NCBI GenBank assembly: GCA_964549445.1
Contig: CAZJVS010000018.1
Span: 1-64,000 of the forward strand
Direction of reading: 5' to 3'
Source: SpSt-539 sp964549445
GTDB taxonomy: Bacteria > Planctomycetota > Phycisphaerae > UBA1845 > UTPLA1
DNA length: 64,000 nt
The notes under the pieces are model-generated. The model saw nothing but the letters and a program-made list of their open reading frames with translations, ran no database searches and was not told the DNA's origin. This document shows positions 36,259 through 45,191 of the stretch, piece after piece. The number at the start of each line of letters is the position of its first letter. Position 1 is the stretch's first letter. The position numbers and the translations under genes are program-made.

Positions 36259-39230
36259 GCGAGATCGAAGTGGCCGCGGAATCCAATCAACATCAGCGGT
36301 TCGTCGTCGAGGCCCGCGAGCATCTCGCAAGTCTGACGACCGCCATTGTCGCCCTCGAGCGCGGCGAGGCCGATCCGGCCGGACACGTCGCCCAGATTCT
36401 GCGCTCGGCACACAGCTTGAAGGGCGGGGCGGGCTTCAGCGGCCTGACGACGATCGAGCGCCTCGCCCACGCGATGGAAACAGCGGTCGAAAACATCCGC
36501 GATGGCCACGCATCCGCCAGCCCCGAGGCGATCGACGCATTGCTGTTCGCCCTGGATCGCGTCAGCGCGCTCGTCGACGACGTCGAACACAGCCAGGAGG
36601 CCGACATCGCCGCCCCGCTCCAGCGGCTGCGCCCGATCGTCGAGGCCGGTGCCGCGACGCAGCCCGAGGCGACGCGCAAGATCGCTTCGCGCCAACTTCC
36701 GCCCGCGCCAACGCCGCTCGCCGCATCAACCGCCGCCGTCAGCGAGTTTCCGATCTCGCCGCGCGTGCTCGATACCTGGGAGCGACACGCCTCGTTCCTC
36801 TACGGCGTGAAGCTCGATTGGTTCGAATGCGAGCGCAGCCACGGCATCGAGCCGCTCGAAGTCGCCCGCCGCCTCGAAAAGGCCGGAACCGTGCTCGACG
36901 CCCGGATGGAGCTGTCCGGCCCCGCCCTGCGCGACGGCCTGCCGACGCCCCCGCTCTGGTACTGGACCATCGTCTCCTCGGCCCTGCGGCCGGAGCCGTT
37001 CGCCCACCAGCTTGACATCCCTTGCGCCGCGATCGTGCGACTCGAAAGCGTCGCCAACAGTCCCCGCACCGTGCGAGCCGAGCCGGCTCAGGCCGCCGCC
37101 CGCCCGGCCGCATCGAGCGGATCGTTGCGCATCCCGGTCTCGCTGATCGACCGGATGATGAGTCTGGCCGGCGAGCTCGTGCTCGTGCGCAACCAGGCCA
37201 CGCGCTCGGCCGATGTCGCCAACAACCCACAGCGCCAACTCCTCCGCCGGCTCGATACGCTGACGAACGAAATGCAGGACGCGGCCTTGCGGATGCGAAT
37301 GCAGCCGGTCGGCACGCTGTTCGATCGATTCCCTCGCCTCGTCCGCGATGTCGCCCGCCAACTCGGCAAGCAGATCGACCTCGAAATCACCGGGGCCGGT
37401 GTCGAGCTGGACAAGACGGTGCTCGAAGCCCTGGCCGACCCCCTGACGCACTTGGTCCGCAACTGCTGCGACCACGGCATCGAGCTGCCCGATCAGCGCG
37501 TGGCCGCCGGCAAGCGGCCCAACGGATTGATCCGCCTCATCGCCCGCCAGGAGCGCGGACAGATCGTCATTCAGGTTCGCGACGATGGCCGAGGTCTCGA
37601 CCGCGAGGCCATCCGCCGCAAGGCTCTGCAACAGGGCATCAAGCAGCGCGACGAACTCGACCAGCTAAGCGAACAGCAGCTCTACGACCTCATCCTCCTG
37701 TCCGGCTTCTCGACCGCCTCTCGCGTAACCGACCTCTCCGGCCGCGGCGTCGGCATGGACGTCGTCCGCACCAACCTGGAACAGATCGGCGGCGTGGTCG
37801 AGATCGACTCCGTCTTCGGCGAAGGCGCGGTCTTCACCCTGCGGCTACCGCTGACGCTGGCGATCCTGCCCTGCCTCATGCTGTCGAGCGGCGGCCGCCC
37901 GTTCGCCGTCCCCCTCCGCGACGTTGAGGAGGTCGTCCTGCTCGGCGCCAGCGACGCGAAGCAGCGCATCGAGGTCGCCGACGACGAGGAGGTCCTCCGG
38001 CTCCGCGGCCGTTTGGTGGCTGTGACCCGCCTCAATGAGATCCTCTGCCGTCGCGAGCCGTTCTCAGGTAAGACCCGCAGCGAGATCGTCGCGACCTATC
38101 ATGGCGGATCGCCGCCGCCGAAAGCACGCATGTACGCCGCGATCCTCCGCTTCGGTACGCAGCGTTTCGGCCTCGTCGTCGACGATGTGCTCGGCAGCGA
38201 GGAAATCGTCGTCAAGCCGCTGCACCCGCTCCTGCGCCCGCTCAGTGTCTATGGCGCGGCAACCATCCTCGGCGACGGAGGCGTCGCCCTGATCCTCAGC
38301 AGCGAAGGAATCGCCCGCCACAGCGGGATCGCCTATCGGCCGGCGCGGGTCGAAGGTCCGCTGCTGCCGGCCGCGGCCCGAACGACCGACGACGGAACGC
38401 TGCTCCTGTTTCGCAGCGGAACAGTGGAGCTGCTGGCCGTTCCGCTCGCGGATGTTCGCCGCATCGTGGCCATCCGCGCCGATCAGATCGAGTGTGTCGG
38501 CGACCGGGAAATGGTCGCCATCGATCGGACGCCGACCAGCGTGCTGCGGCTCGATCGATTTATCCGGGTCTCCCCGTGCCGCGATGCGCAATCGCTGTTC
38601 CTGATTCTGCCGCGCGGCGCGAAGTCTCCTGTCGGCTTCGTCGCGTCGGAGATCGTCGATACGCCTACCCTCCAACTCAAGCTCGACGAGCGCGCTTACC
38701 GCGCCGACGGAGTCCTCGGCTCCGGGCTCGTCCGCGAACAAATCGCGATCTTCCTGGATCTGTATCGCCTGATGGAGATGTGGGAGATCGAGCAAACGCC
38801 GGGCCGCGCCGCGCTTCCCGCCCCGGCCCGCAAGCGCATCCTCGTCGTCGAGGACACCGAGTTCTTCCGCCGGCTCGTCGCCAGCTACCTCGCCGGCGAA
38901 GGTCACGACGTCGTTCCGGCCGGCGACGGAGTCGAGGGCCTCGCGAAGCTGGAGGAAGGCCCGGTCGACTTGATCGTGTCCGACATCGAAATGCCCAACA
39001 TGGACGGCCTGGCGCTGGTCCGTGCCGTACGACACGATGCGCGCTGGTCGCGAACACCCATGCTGGCCCTCACGTCGCTCAGCGGCGAGTCCGATCAGCG
39101 CAAGGCCCTGGCCGCCGGCTTCGACGCCTACGAGGTCAAGCTGAATCGACAGACATTCCTCGACGCCGTGCGGAACCTGCTGACGCGCGGCCGCGAGGCG
39201 GCCCTTGTCGCGGGAGGAGGCGTCCGATGA
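36255..39230 (+). CDS. CheA-type hybrid histidine kinase with receiver (WspE-like)
   Basis: The 991-residue kinase has an Hpt domain with His53 (RSAHSLKGGAG), a divergent linker, a dimerisation and HATPase domain with HLVRNCCDHGIE (about 398-409), VRDDGRGLDREAI and GRGVGMDVV, and two CheW-like regulatory segments (about 534-680 and 712-850). A C-terminal receiver follows (about 858-985) with phospho-acceptor Asp910 in SDIEMPNMDG. The C-terminal receiver and gene order fit Wsp-like alternative chemosensory systems rather than flagellar taxis. The ATG overlaps the Hpt-STAS stop (ATGA), so translation is coupled. Having its own Hpt plus a free WspE-like Hpt is unusual. Confidence 0.94.
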   Translation: MSEIEVAAESNQHQRFVVEAREHLASLTTAIVALERGEADPAGHVAQILRSAHSLKGGAGFSGLTTIERLAHAMETAVENIRDGHASASPEAIDALLFALDRVSALVDDVEHSQEADIAAPLQRLRPIVEAGAATQPEATRKIASRQLPPAPTPLAASTAAVSEFPISPRVLDTWERHASFLYGVKLDWFECERSHGIEPLEVARRLEKAGTVLDARMELSGPALRDGLPTPPLWYWTIVSSALRPEPFAHQLDIPCAAIVRLESVANSPRTVRAEPAQAAARPAASSGSLRIPVSLIDRMMSLAGELVLVRNQATRSADVANNPQRQLLRRLDTLTNEMQDAALRMRMQPVGTLFDRFPRLVRDVARQLGKQIDLEITGAGVELDKTVLEALADPLTHLVRNCCDHGIELPDQRVAAGKRPNGLIRLIARQERGQIVIQVRDDGRGLDREAIRRKALQQGIKQRDELDQLSEQQLYDLILLSGFSTASRVTDLSGRGVGMDVVRTNLEQIGGVVEIDSVFGEGAVFTLRLPLTLAILPCLMLSSGGRPFAVPLRDVEEVVLLGASDAKQRIEVADDEEVLRLRGRLVAVTRLNEILCRREPFSGKTRSEIVATYHGGSPPPKARMYAAILRFGTQRFGLVVDDVLGSEEIVVKPLHPLLRPLSVYGAATILGDGGVALILSSEGIARHSGIAYRPARVEGPLLPAAARTTDDGTLLLFRSGTVELLAVPLADVRRIVAIRADQIECVGDREMVAIDRTPTSVLRLDRFIRVSPCRDAQSLFLILPRGAKSPVGFVASEIVDTPTLQLKLDERAYRADGVLGSGLVREQIAIFLDLYRLMEMWEIEQTPGRAALPAPARKRILVVEDTEFFRRLVASYLAGEGHDVVPAGDGVEGLAKLEEGPVDLIVSDIEMPNMDGLALVRAVRHDARWSRTPMLALTSLSGESDQRKALAAGFDAYEVKLNRQTFLDAVRNLLTRGREAALVAGGGVR

Positions 39231-39718
39231 CCGATCTGGCGACCTCGACGGGCCCATCGGAGCGGACCTTCTACACCTTCCGCGCCGACCAACGCCTCTT
39301 CGGCATCGATGTCGCCCACGTACGCGAGGTCAGCACGCAGATCGGCGTCACGCCAGTGCCGCAGGCGCCGTCGATCGTCCGCGGCCTGACGAACCTGCGC
39401 AGCCGGATCTACCTCGTCCTCGATCCGCGCCCCTCGCTCGGCCTTCCGCCGGCCGACACGACTGCCGAGAGCCGGCTGGTTGTGTTGCAGGCCCATGTCG
39501 CGGAGCATCTGGGTCTGCTGGTCGACCGCGGCGGTGAGATCGTCCGCGTCGCGACCGGCCAGATCGAGGAGATCGCCCCCGCCGACGCCGAGTCGGCGGC
39601 CGATTCCGCCGAGGCACGGCCGTCGCCGGTCGTCGGCGTCTGCAAGCTCGACCACGAGCTGATGATGATTATCGAGCCGGCTCGGCTGGTCGCGGCGGCG
39701 GAAAGTGCGATCGGTTGA
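39227..39718 (+). CDS. CheW-like coupling protein
   Basis: The 163-residue protein is a single CheW domain (FYTFRADQRLFGIDVAHVREV, then PVPQAPSIVRGLTNLRSRIY). It links the receptor to CheA in the array. The ATGA overlap with the cheA stop marks tight coupling. An acidic Ala/Glu insertion (EEIAPADAESAADSAEA) sits in the second half. It is the only free CheW in the cluster, in addition to the two CheW-like segments in CheA. Confidence 0.92.
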   Translation: MTDLATSTGPSERTFYTFRADQRLFGIDVAHVREVSTQIGVTPVPQAPSIVRGLTNLRSRIYLVLDPRPSLGLPPADTTAESRLVVLQAHVAEHLGLLVDRGGEIVRVATGQIEEIAPADAESAADSAEARPSPVVGVCKLDHELMMIIEPARLVAAAESAIG

Positions 39719-39734
39719 GACTTCGTTCGAGAGA

Positions 39735-42023
39735 ATGCGAGGCCTACCCGTGAAGAACCTGAGTCTGACGGCGAAGATTGGCATCCTGGTCGGCGTGATG
39801 GTGCTCTGCGGCGCGGTAATCGCCTACGTCGGCGCCCGCCAGATGTCTCGCAGCGAAGATCAGCTTGAGAACCTGATCGACAACGCCGGCCGCGCGCTGG
39901 TGCTGGCGTCGGCCGTGCGGGTCGACCTGCTCGGTTCGATCCGCGCCGAGAAAAACGCGGTCATCACGCCGGACAAGGCCCGGGCCGTCGAGTTTGTCGA
40001 CCAGGCCCGCAAATCGATCGCAGCGCTTCAGCAGCATCTGGGCGAATTGACGCGGTTGGTTGGCCTGGACCTTTCGTCGCGCGAAGGCAAGGCGCTCGAC
40101 GTATTTGAGCGCTCGCTCGACGAGTTTGAGGAGAATCAGAAACAGGTGCTCAGCTTGGCGGTCGTCAAGTCCAATTGGGACGGCCTGCGCATTCTGAACG
40201 CCGAACTGTTCCCGCGCGTGCAGGATGCCGAGGAGTTTGTGACGAGTCTCAGCGAGCCGGCCGGCGACGGAGCAACTCCCCCATCGGACGGCGCGCGCCA
40301 GGCGGCGAAGCTCGCTGCGGGACGAGAAATGATCGGGAGAGCATACGCCATTCTCTACATGCTCGGCGCGCATCTGATTTCAGAGAACGAGCAGAGCATG
40401 ACGGCCCTCGATCAGGAAGTGCGCACGCGAATAAGTTCACTTCAGGAAGCGATTCGGCGACTGACGGGACTGCTGTCCGACGCGGAGCGCGCTCGCGGTG
40501 GCGCCGTGCTCGCGGCCCTCGAGAGTATCAAGACTCAGGCCGCGACGATACAGGATCTGTCGCACGCCAACACCGTCATGCGGGCGCGGGAGCTGACGAT
40601 CACGAAAACCTTTGAGCTGGCCAACCGTTCCGATGCTGCCATGTCCGAGCTGATGGCGGCCCTGTCGGAACACCTCGAGCGCCAAAAGCTGACCACCGAA
40701 TCTTCGAATGCGGCGGGCAGAACCGCACTCATCACCACCGGGGCGATCGGCTTGCTGATTGCCCTGGTGCTCGGCGCGTTGATCGCCCGCTCCATCTCCC
40801 GACCCGCTGAGCGCGGCGTCCGCGTTTTTGAAGCTCTGGCCGCCGGCGACCTGACTCAGCGCATCAATCTCAACCAGAGCGACGAGATTGGCCGGTTCTC
40901 GAAGGCGTCGGATCAGATGGCGGCCGCCTTGTGCGAAGTCGTGACCCAGATCCGCACACTGGCCGATCGACTTGGCGAGTCGTCCAGCGAGCTGTCGTCC
41001 GTCTCGCACGATCTCCTCTCCCAGAGTCACGAGGTCGCGACGCAAGCCGAAACCGTCGCCTCCGGCACCGAGCAGCTCACCTCAAATATCTCCAGCATGG
41101 CCGCCGCCGCCGAGCAGATGAGCGTCAACGTCGCGAGCATCTCCTCCGCCAGCGAGGAGGTCTCCGTCAACGTCGGAACAATCTCGGCCAGTGCCGAGTC
41201 CGCCAGCCGCGGCGTCGGACAGGTCGCCGAGTCAGTGGGCGAGATCACGGCCTCACTCCAGGGCGTCGCCCGCGACGCCCGGCAGGGCTCGCAAATGACG
41301 CAGGAGGCCCGCGAGATGGCCGTCGCTGCGAACAAGGCCATGTCGCAACTTGATCAGGCCGCCAGCGAGATCAACAAGGTGACCGATGTCATCAAGACCA
41401 TCGCGATCCAGACCAACCTCCTGGCGCTCAACGCCACGATCGAGGCCACGTCGGCCGGAGAAGCCGGCAAGGGTTTCGCGGTCGTGGCCGGCGAAATCAA
41501 GGACCTCGCCAACCAGAGCGGTCAATCAGCCGAGGAGATCGCCCGGAAAATCGAAAGCGTCCAGGCCTGCACGCGCGAGGCCGTCAAAGTCATCGACAAC
41601 GTCGCCCGCTCCATCGGCGAGATCAACACCTTCGCCGGTCGGATCTCGGAGACCGTCGGTGTGCAGACCGTGACCGCCGGCCAGATCGCCGCCGCTGTTG
41701 CTCAGGCCCGCAAGGGCGTCGAGGACATTGCCCGCTCGATTGCAGAGGTCGCCAAGGGGGCGAACGACGCCTCCGGCAACACGGCCGAGGCCGCCAAGGC
41801 CGCAACCGATGTGTCGCGAAACGCGACCGAGGCCGCGGCGGCATCGCAGTCGATTTCGTCCAACATTCACGGCGTCAGCGAGGCGACGCGCCAGAGCAAC
41901 GCCAGCGCCGTCAAGGTCGACGAAGCCGCGCGGAAGCTCAAGGAGATCGCCGCTCGCCTGCAGCGAAGCGTGGAGCACTTCAAGACCGCCGGGCCGGCGC
42001 CCGCGGCCGACCGCCATGGCTGA
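39735..42023 (+). CDS. Methyl-accepting chemotaxis protein
   Basis: The 762-residue receptor has TM1 (about 12-32), a long helical periplasmic or external sensor region (about 35-325), TM2 (about 330-352), a HAMP domain (about 352-405) and a coiled-coil signalling domain. The hairpin tip contains AIQTNLLALNATIEATSAG, which binds CheA and CheW. The C-terminus lacks an obvious NWETF-type CheR tether. Starts at 39705 (GTG), 39735 (ATG) and 39750 (GTG) are possible; 39735 gives the normal short N-terminus before TM1. It overlaps cheB by 8 bases. The ligand cannot be predicted. Confidence 0.93.
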   Translation: MRGLPVKNLSLTAKIGILVGVMVLCGAVIAYVGARQMSRSEDQLENLIDNAGRALVLASAVRVDLLGSIRAEKNAVITPDKARAVEFVDQARKSIAALQQHLGELTRLVGLDLSSREGKALDVFERSLDEFEENQKQVLSLAVVKSNWDGLRILNAELFPRVQDAEEFVTSLSEPAGDGATPPSDGARQAAKLAAGREMIGRAYAILYMLGAHLISENEQSMTALDQEVRTRISSLQEAIRRLTGLLSDAERARGGAVLAALESIKTQAATIQDLSHANTVMRARELTITKTFELANRSDAAMSELMAALSEHLERQKLTTESSNAAGRTALITTGAIGLLIALVLGALIARSISRPAERGVRVFEALAAGDLTQRINLNQSDEIGRFSKASDQMAAALCEVVTQIRTLADRLGESSSELSSVSHDLLSQSHEVATQAETVASGTEQLTSNISSMAAAAEQMSVNVASISSASEEVSVNVGTISASAESASRGVGQVAESVGEITASLQGVARDARQGSQMTQEAREMAVAANKAMSQLDQAASEINKVTDVIKTIAIQTNLLALNATIEATSAGEAGKGFAVVAGEIKDLANQSGQSAEEIARKIESVQACTREAVKVIDNVARSIGEINTFAGRISETVGVQTVTAGQIAAAVAQARKGVEDIARSIAEVAKGANDASGNTAEAAKAATDVSRNATEAAAASQSISSNIHGVSEATRQSNASAVKVDEAARKLKEIAARLQRSVEHFKTAGPAPAADRHG

Positions 42024-43095
42024 TCGCATTGATGTACTCATCGTCGACGACTCGCGGCTGTTTCGCGCCGCCGTGGAGCAGGCCCTCGCCGGCCAGCCCG
42101 ACATCGCCGTGGTCGGCTCGGTCTTCAGTGGAGCCAAGGCCCTCGAGTTCATCCGCGCCACGCCGCCGCGCGTCGTCACGCTCGACGTCGAAATGCCCGG
42201 CCTCGATGGCCTGGCAACCCTCGAACAGATTCAGGCCTTTAACGTGGGCCGCCCGCCGGACCAGGCGGTCGGCGTCATCATGGTCAGCGCCTTCACGCGC
42301 CGCGGCGCCGACGTCACCGTCCGGGCCCTCGAAGCCGGAGCGTTCGATTTCGTCACCAAGCCGTCCGGCCCGTCGGCCGAGGCCAACGTCGCAACACTTC
42401 GCGACGAGCTGCTCCCGCGCGTGCGGGCCTGCGCCCGACGGCGGGCGCCCGTTCACGTTCATCGGCACGTCCCGCCGCCGGTCGCCGCGCCGCGCCCTCC
42501 GCGCCGCCGCGCGGCCTTCGCGCTCGTGGCCATCGGCTCTTCGACCGGCGGGCCGCGCGCCCTCAGCGAGTTGCTACCCGACCTGTGCCGCCGGATTTCG
42601 CTGCCGGTCCTCCTCGTTCAGCACATGCCGCCCAACTTCACCCGCTCCCTCGCCGAGTCGCTGGCGCGGTTGACCCAACAGGTCGTCGTCGAGGCCGCCG
42701 ACGGCATGACGCTCTCGAGCGCCCGTGTCTTCGTCGCTCCCGGCGGCAAACACATGGTCCTTCGCGGGTCAGCGGCGACGCCCATCGTTGGCCTCAGCGA
42801 CGCCCCGCCCGAGAACGGCTGCCGCCCGTCCGCCGATGTGCTGTTTCGCTCGGTCGCGGCGATGTTCGGGCCGGGCGTGCTGGCCCTGATCCTGACCGGC
42901 ATGGGCAACGACGGAACAAAGGGTCTCGCCGCCGTCCGCCGCGCCGGCGGATACGTCATCGCCCAGGACGAGATAACCAGCGTGGTATGGGGCATGCCCG
43001 GCAGCGCCGTCGAGGCCGGCGTCGTTGACGAGATTCGCGGCATACGGGACATCGCCCCGGCCGCCGCCGGTGCCGTGCAGGCCGCTGCAAGCTGA
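42016..43095 (+). CDS. cheB: Chemotaxis protein-glutamate methylesterase CheB
   Basis: The 359-residue protein has an N-terminal receiver (Asp11-Asp12 and phospho-acceptor Asp57 in TLDVEMPGLDG), a basic, Pro-rich linker (about 130-165), and a methylesterase domain with AIGSSTGGP (catalytic Ser), VQHMPPNF (His) and LTGMGNDGTKG (Asp). It removes methyl groups from, or deamidates, the receptor upstream. The ATG overlaps the end of the receptor gene. Together with CheR it gives adaptation to the system. Confidence 0.95.
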   Translation: MADRIDVLIVDDSRLFRAAVEQALAGQPDIAVVGSVFSGAKALEFIRATPPRVVTLDVEMPGLDGLATLEQIQAFNVGRPPDQAVGVIMVSAFTRRGADVTVRALEAGAFDFVTKPSGPSAEANVATLRDELLPRVRACARRRAPVHVHRHVPPPVAAPRPPRRRAAFALVAIGSSTGGPRALSELLPDLCRRISLPVLLVQHMPPNFTRSLAESLARLTQQVVVEAADGMTLSSARVFVAPGGKHMVLRGSAATPIVGLSDAPPENGCRPSADVLFRSVAAMFGPGVLALILTGMGNDGTKGLAAVRRAGGYVIAQDEITSVVWGMPGSAVEAGVVDEIRGIRDIAPAAAGAVQAAAS

Positions 43096-43097
43096 CG

Positions 43098-43955
43098 ATG
43101 GAACTATCCCGCGAGACCGGTCAACGCCTGTCGGAGCTGATCCACCGCCTCTGCGGCCTCGTCCTGGGTCACAACAAGAGCTACCTCATCCGACACCGCC
43201 TCGAACCGCTCGTTCGCCGCGAAGGACTGGCGAGCTTCGAGGAGCTCCTCGAACGGCTCCGGGGCCGCCACGCCCCGCGGCTCCACGACGCCATCATCGA
43301 AGCCATCACAACCAAGGAAACCAGCTTCTTTCGCGATCCGGCGTTTTTCCAGGCGCTGCAGCGCGTGGTGCTGCCCGAGCGCATCGCGAACCTCAAGCAC
43401 CGCGCCGGACAGCGGCATCGCATTCGCATCTGGGCCGCGGCCTGTGCGACCGGCCAGGAGGCCTACAGCGTCGCCATGCTGATCCGCGATCTGGTCGCGG
43501 CCGATCCGGCGATCGGCGTTCGAGATACCGACTTCACAATCCTTGCGACGGACATCTCGGCCGACGCGATCGATGTCGCTAAGGCAGGTCGATACACGCG
43601 CAACGACGTCGGCCGCGGCCTCTCCGAAGGAATGCTGGCACGCCACTTCCGTCGCGACGGCCACGGCTGGATGGTGTCCGAGCCGGTCCGCCGACTCGTT
43701 CAGTTTCAGAAGTTCGATCTGCTGGCCTCGCCTGCGCAGTTGGGCGCGTTCGACGTGATCCTCTGCCGCAACTTACTGATCTATTTCGACGAGGCGACGC
43801 GCCGGCGCGTCTGCCACTCACTGCACGGTGTGCTCCACCCCGGCGGCTGGTTTGCCGTGGGCGCTGCCGAGAGTCTGTTCGGAATAGAAGATCGCTTCGA
43901 GATCGTGAAGGTCGGCCGCGTACTTCTCTACCAAAAATCGCCGGGCAGCACTTAG
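43098..43955 (+). CDS. cheR: Chemotaxis protein methyltransferase CheR
   Basis: The 285-residue protein has an N-terminal helical domain and a SAM-dependent methyltransferase domain, with the IWAAACATGQEAYSVAMLI motif, TDFTILATDISADAIDVA, and FDVILCRNLLIYFDE. It methylates glutamates of the receptor. It starts 2 bases after the cheB stop and ends the plus-strand operon, overlapping by 4 bases the convergent REC-PP2C gene. No TPR domain is fused, unlike WspC. Confidence 0.95.
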   Translation: MELSRETGQRLSELIHRLCGLVLGHNKSYLIRHRLEPLVRREGLASFEELLERLRGRHAPRLHDAIIEAITTKETSFFRDPAFFQALQRVVLPERIANLKHRAGQRHRIRIWAAACATGQEAYSVAMLIRDLVAADPAIGVRDTDFTILATDISADAIDVAKAGRYTRNDVGRGLSEGMLARHFRRDGHGWMVSEPVRRLVQFQKFDLLASPAQLGAFDVILCRNLLIYFDEATRRRVCHSLHGVLHPGGWFAVGAAESLFGIEDRFEIVKVGRVLLYQKSPGST

Positions 43956-45142
43956 AGCGTGATCTGCATCAAGCTGCAATCGTCGGCCAGCACGGGCCGA
44001 CGGTATATCTCGCGGGCCCGCGCGATCAGCGCATCCATCACGCCGCCCCAGTCGCGCTGCTCCGACGCGAATTGCGTCAGCTCCTGCTGGTTGGCCATCT
44101 GCCCATCGCTGCGTTCGATTTCGATTGCCCCGTCGCTGTAGAGCAGCAAACACGCCTTCTTCGGCAAATCGACCGTGACGTTGTCGAACGGCATCTCAAC
44201 CGGAAGGCCAATGATCGGCCCGGGCGTCTCCAGCTCGCGCGTCGAGCCGTCTTCGACGTCCCGCAGCAGCGCCGGCGGATGCCCGCCGCCGCTGTAGGTC
44301 AACTTTCGCGTGGTCAGATCGCACACGCCGTACCAGATCGTAAAAAACTTCCCGCCGTGCCGGCTCATCTCAAAGATGCCGGCCAGCCCGCGCATCACCG
44401 CGTCCGGATCGCCGAAATCGGTCTGCGGCAACGCCTGGTGCGTCAGCGCATTCAACACGGATACCGCCAGCAATGCCGACCCGACTCCGTGCCCGCTCAC
44501 ATCGAGCAGATAAACAGCCAGCCGCTTGTCATCGAGCCAGTGGTAGCCGAACGCGTCGCCTGCAAGCTGCGTCGACGGCACGAACCGCCAGTCGATCCGT
44601 ACCGGCCCCTCTTTCAGCACCGGCGGAAGCAGCGACTTGACGTACTTCGCCGCCTCCGCGACCTCGTCGGCCAGTCGCTTCTCGCTCTCAGCCAGCTTGC
44701 GATACGCCTCGTTTCGCTGGAGCTGGGCAATGTAGCCGCGCGAGTGATGCCGGATGCGCGCGATCAGCTCGACGCGATCGGGCAGCTTCACGAGATAGTC
44801 GTTCGCCCCGAGCCCGAAGGCCTGCGCCTTGATCGCCGGCTCTTCCTTGCTCGACAGCACGATCATCGGCGTCTCGCGCGTCTCGGCATTGGCCCGGAAG
44901 AACTTGAGCAGCGTCAGCCCATCGACATCCGGCATGACCAGGTCCTGCAGGATGACGGTCGGCTTCAGCTTGTTGGCCATTTCGATGGCCTTGAGCGGCT
45001 CCTGGCAGAAATGAAGCTGGATGTCGGCCTCGGGCGCAAGCATCTGCTTGACCGCGTGGCCGACGATGGCCTGGTCATCGACCAGCAGGACGATCACGGC
45101 GTCGCTGGTCGGTGGCGTGCTGTCGGTCGCGGCTTCGGTCAC
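43952..45142 (-). CDS. Response regulator with PP2C-type (SpoIIE-like) phosphatase output
   Basis: The 396-residue protein has an N-terminal receiver (about 15-135) with phospho-acceptor Asp in LQDLVMPDVDGL, closely like the receiver of WspR. A coiled linker (about 140-175) follows. The C-terminal SpoIIE/RsbU phosphatase domain (about 180-396) has LAGDAFGY, DVSGHGVGSAL, GGGHPPALL and the final DDCSLM, the metal-binding Asp residues of the family. Phosphorylation by CheA would switch on Ser/Thr phosphatase activity, with the STAS domain at 35488-36258 as the likely substrate. It is downstream of the HD-GYP regulator in a two-gene minus-strand unit. Confidence 0.93.
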   Translation of the reverse strand: MTEAATDSTPPTSDAVIVLLVDDQAIVGHAVKQMLAPEADIQLHFCQEPLKAIEMANKLKPTVILQDLVMPDVDGLTLLKFFRANAETRETPMIVLSSKEEPAIKAQAFGLGANDYLVKLPDRVELIARIRHHSRGYIAQLQRNEAYRKLAESEKRLADEVAEAAKYVKSLLPPVLKEGPVRIDWRFVPSTQLAGDAFGYHWLDDKRLAVYLLDVSGHGVGSALLAVSVLNALTHQALPQTDFGDPDAVMRGLAGIFEMSRHGGKFFTIWYGVCDLTTRKLTYSGGGHPPALLRDVEDGSTRELETPGPIIGLPVEMPFDNVTVDLPKKACLLLYSDGAIEIERSDGQMANQQELTQFASEQRDWGGVMDALIARAREIYRRPVLADDCSLMQITL

Positions 45143-45191
45143 GCGGCAAACAATACCATACTTCCGGACCGAGAATAAGCCGGCGGCGAGT

